A stretch of 25,219 nt of DNA, from positions 397,628-422,846 of the forward strand of contig MU646404.1 in assembly GCA_026770585.1 (NCBI GenBank), given 5' to 3'. Positions 24,495 through 25,219 of this stretch are shown in pieces (the first letter of the stretch is position 1; each line of letters begins with the position of its first letter). This DNA is from Baffinella frigidus. Taxonomy: Eukaryota; Cryptophyceae; Cryptomonadales; Baffinellaceae. The notes under the pieces are model-generated. The model saw nothing but the letters and a program-made list of their open reading frames with translations, made no database searches and had not been told where the DNA came from. The position numbers were made by a program, and so were the translations under genes.

Positions 24495-24605
24495 TTTGTT
24501 ATATATATAATTATATATATGTATACATATATATATATGTAAATATATGTATATAATTATATATGATTATATATAATTATGATTATATATACATAACATA
24601 ATCAA
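24495..24605. repeat. TA-rich microsatellite tract
   Basis: About 110 bp of ATATAT and ATTATATATAATTATG words, starting just upstream (in gene sense) of the acceptor of the minus-strand exon at 24479. It is the most AT-rich part of the window. Confidence 0.85.
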
Positions 24606-24738
24606 CCAATCCACCATCATCTAAGAGCATCAGGGTCCCCCGCGCGACGGTTGACTGAAATGACTGCGAACACAGGCGAGTCGACGGTAGGAAGGTTGAC
24701 TCAACCGGGCCTTTGTGCAGGGGCTGCTTCAGAAGTTA

Positions 24739-24899
24739 ATAGGGTAATGGACCAAAAATGGGGTAGTTAGGCCTACGGGATTGCCTAGGACCTCCTACTG
24801 TAGGCCAAAATCCTAGGACTTTTTGGTCATAGGAGCCCTACGGCCTACGGTAGGCAATTCCGTAGGCCTAACTACCCCATTTTTGGTCCATTGTCCTAT
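24739..24899. mobile_element. 161-bp inverted-repeat element, family K
   Basis: Arms of about 48 bp (GGACCAAAAATGGGGTAGTT, AGGCCTACGG, ATTGCCTA) at 24739-24787 and 24851-24899 pair with few mismatches. The middle has CCTACTGTAGG and CCTACGGTAGG words as in families A, B and P. The size and structure are MITE-like. Confidence 0.7.
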
Positions 24900-24980
24900 G
24901 AAAGTGTGGGGAGCTGACCTGCATATCATCCTGAGCAGCTGCCGCGCGGTACAAGTATCTAGCTCTGTCTCACACGGATC

Positions 24981-25060
24981 GGGCTCCTCAATTTGAGGAG
25001 CCCGAATCGCCAAAAGTTGACAAATCCCTCTAGATTCGTCAACTTTTTGGCGATTTGGGC
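24981..25060. repeat. Compound palindrome
   Basis: GGGCTCCTCAA/TTTGAGGAGCCC (24981-25003) is a perfect palindrome. Directly after it GAATCGCCAAAAGTTGAC pairs with GTCAACTTTTTGGCGATT (25038-25055), and GGGCTTCTCC follows as a further copy of the first arm. Several mutually exclusive folds are possible. 25061-25219 shows no recognised feature. Confidence 0.75.
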
Positions 25061-25219
25061 TTCTCCAACGATTTAGTCAACCTGAGTAGAACAGAGCTAG
25101 GGATGTTGCCCCCTCCAGATCCTTCCTTGGAAAGTTGCTTTCCTCGGGGTTCTCAAAGACAAGATGGAAATATGGGCTAACAAGATGTCTTTGTACCGAG
25201 GGGCTCAGAAGCGGGGGGG

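Noticed and set aside
1-25219. tRNA or rRNA genes and CRISPR arrays
   Set aside because: I saw no cloverleaf with T-loop consensus, no rRNA signature, and the tandem repeats lack unique spacers of constant length.

Overview
This window looks like nuclear DNA of an intron-bearing eukaryote, most likely an alga or related protist. There is no bacterial-style gene packing. Coding sequence is split into short exons with canonical GT...AG borders. Plant/alga-type telomere repeats (CCCTAAA, or TTTAGGG on the other strand) lie at many internal sites. One gene carries an RWP-RK-type DNA-binding domain, a family known from plants, green algae and several protist groups. All GT donors in the reconstructed exons argue mildly against Symbiodiniaceae-type dinoflagellates, which use many GC/GA donors. 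I cannot name the species.

Layout. 1-1394: a 33-bp minisatellite, then four small plus-strand exons ending a Pro/Gln-rich protein, with telomere-like introns. 1400-5100: dispersed repeats, several inverted-repeat elements and a 450-bp telomere-like array (3184-3630). 5170-6342: a two-exon RWP-RK-like gene whose 240-bp intron is almost entirely telomere-like. 6343-9105: no convincing gene, but many small repeats. 9106-10154: a second RWP-RK-like copy, broken by a 512-bp inverted-repeat insert that replaces the heart of the domain, and ended by another telomere-like array. 10530-12500: GA microsatellites and repeats. 12750-15420: tandemly duplicated relic exons of two types on the plus strand. 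16230-19617: a minus-strand ankyrin-repeat gene with nine recognisable exons, mostly one repeat per exon, clearly built by duplicating exon-plus-intron units. 20982-21144: a possible signal-peptide exon (minus). 22070-22161: an array of CCAAT-centred palindromes. 23023-24479: a minus-strand gene fragment with duplicated exons. 24739-25060: two large palindromes.

The main theme is genome architecture rather than an operon-like pathway. Telomere-like DNA is mostly C-rich on the sense strand of the gene around it, so the arrays switch strand when the genes do (about 15.5-16 kb). Pairwise comparison of repeats inside the window gives filled and empty sites. An 88-bp and a 73-bp copy of a short SINE-like element (family C) interrupt sequences that also occur uninterrupted. 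A 36-bp telomere-like, GT...AG-bounded insert interrupts one of two copies of an exon. These offer direct evidence of how small insertions and intron-like DNA arise here.

Coordinates of exons come from manual translation and splice-site reading. No database search or transcript evidence was available.
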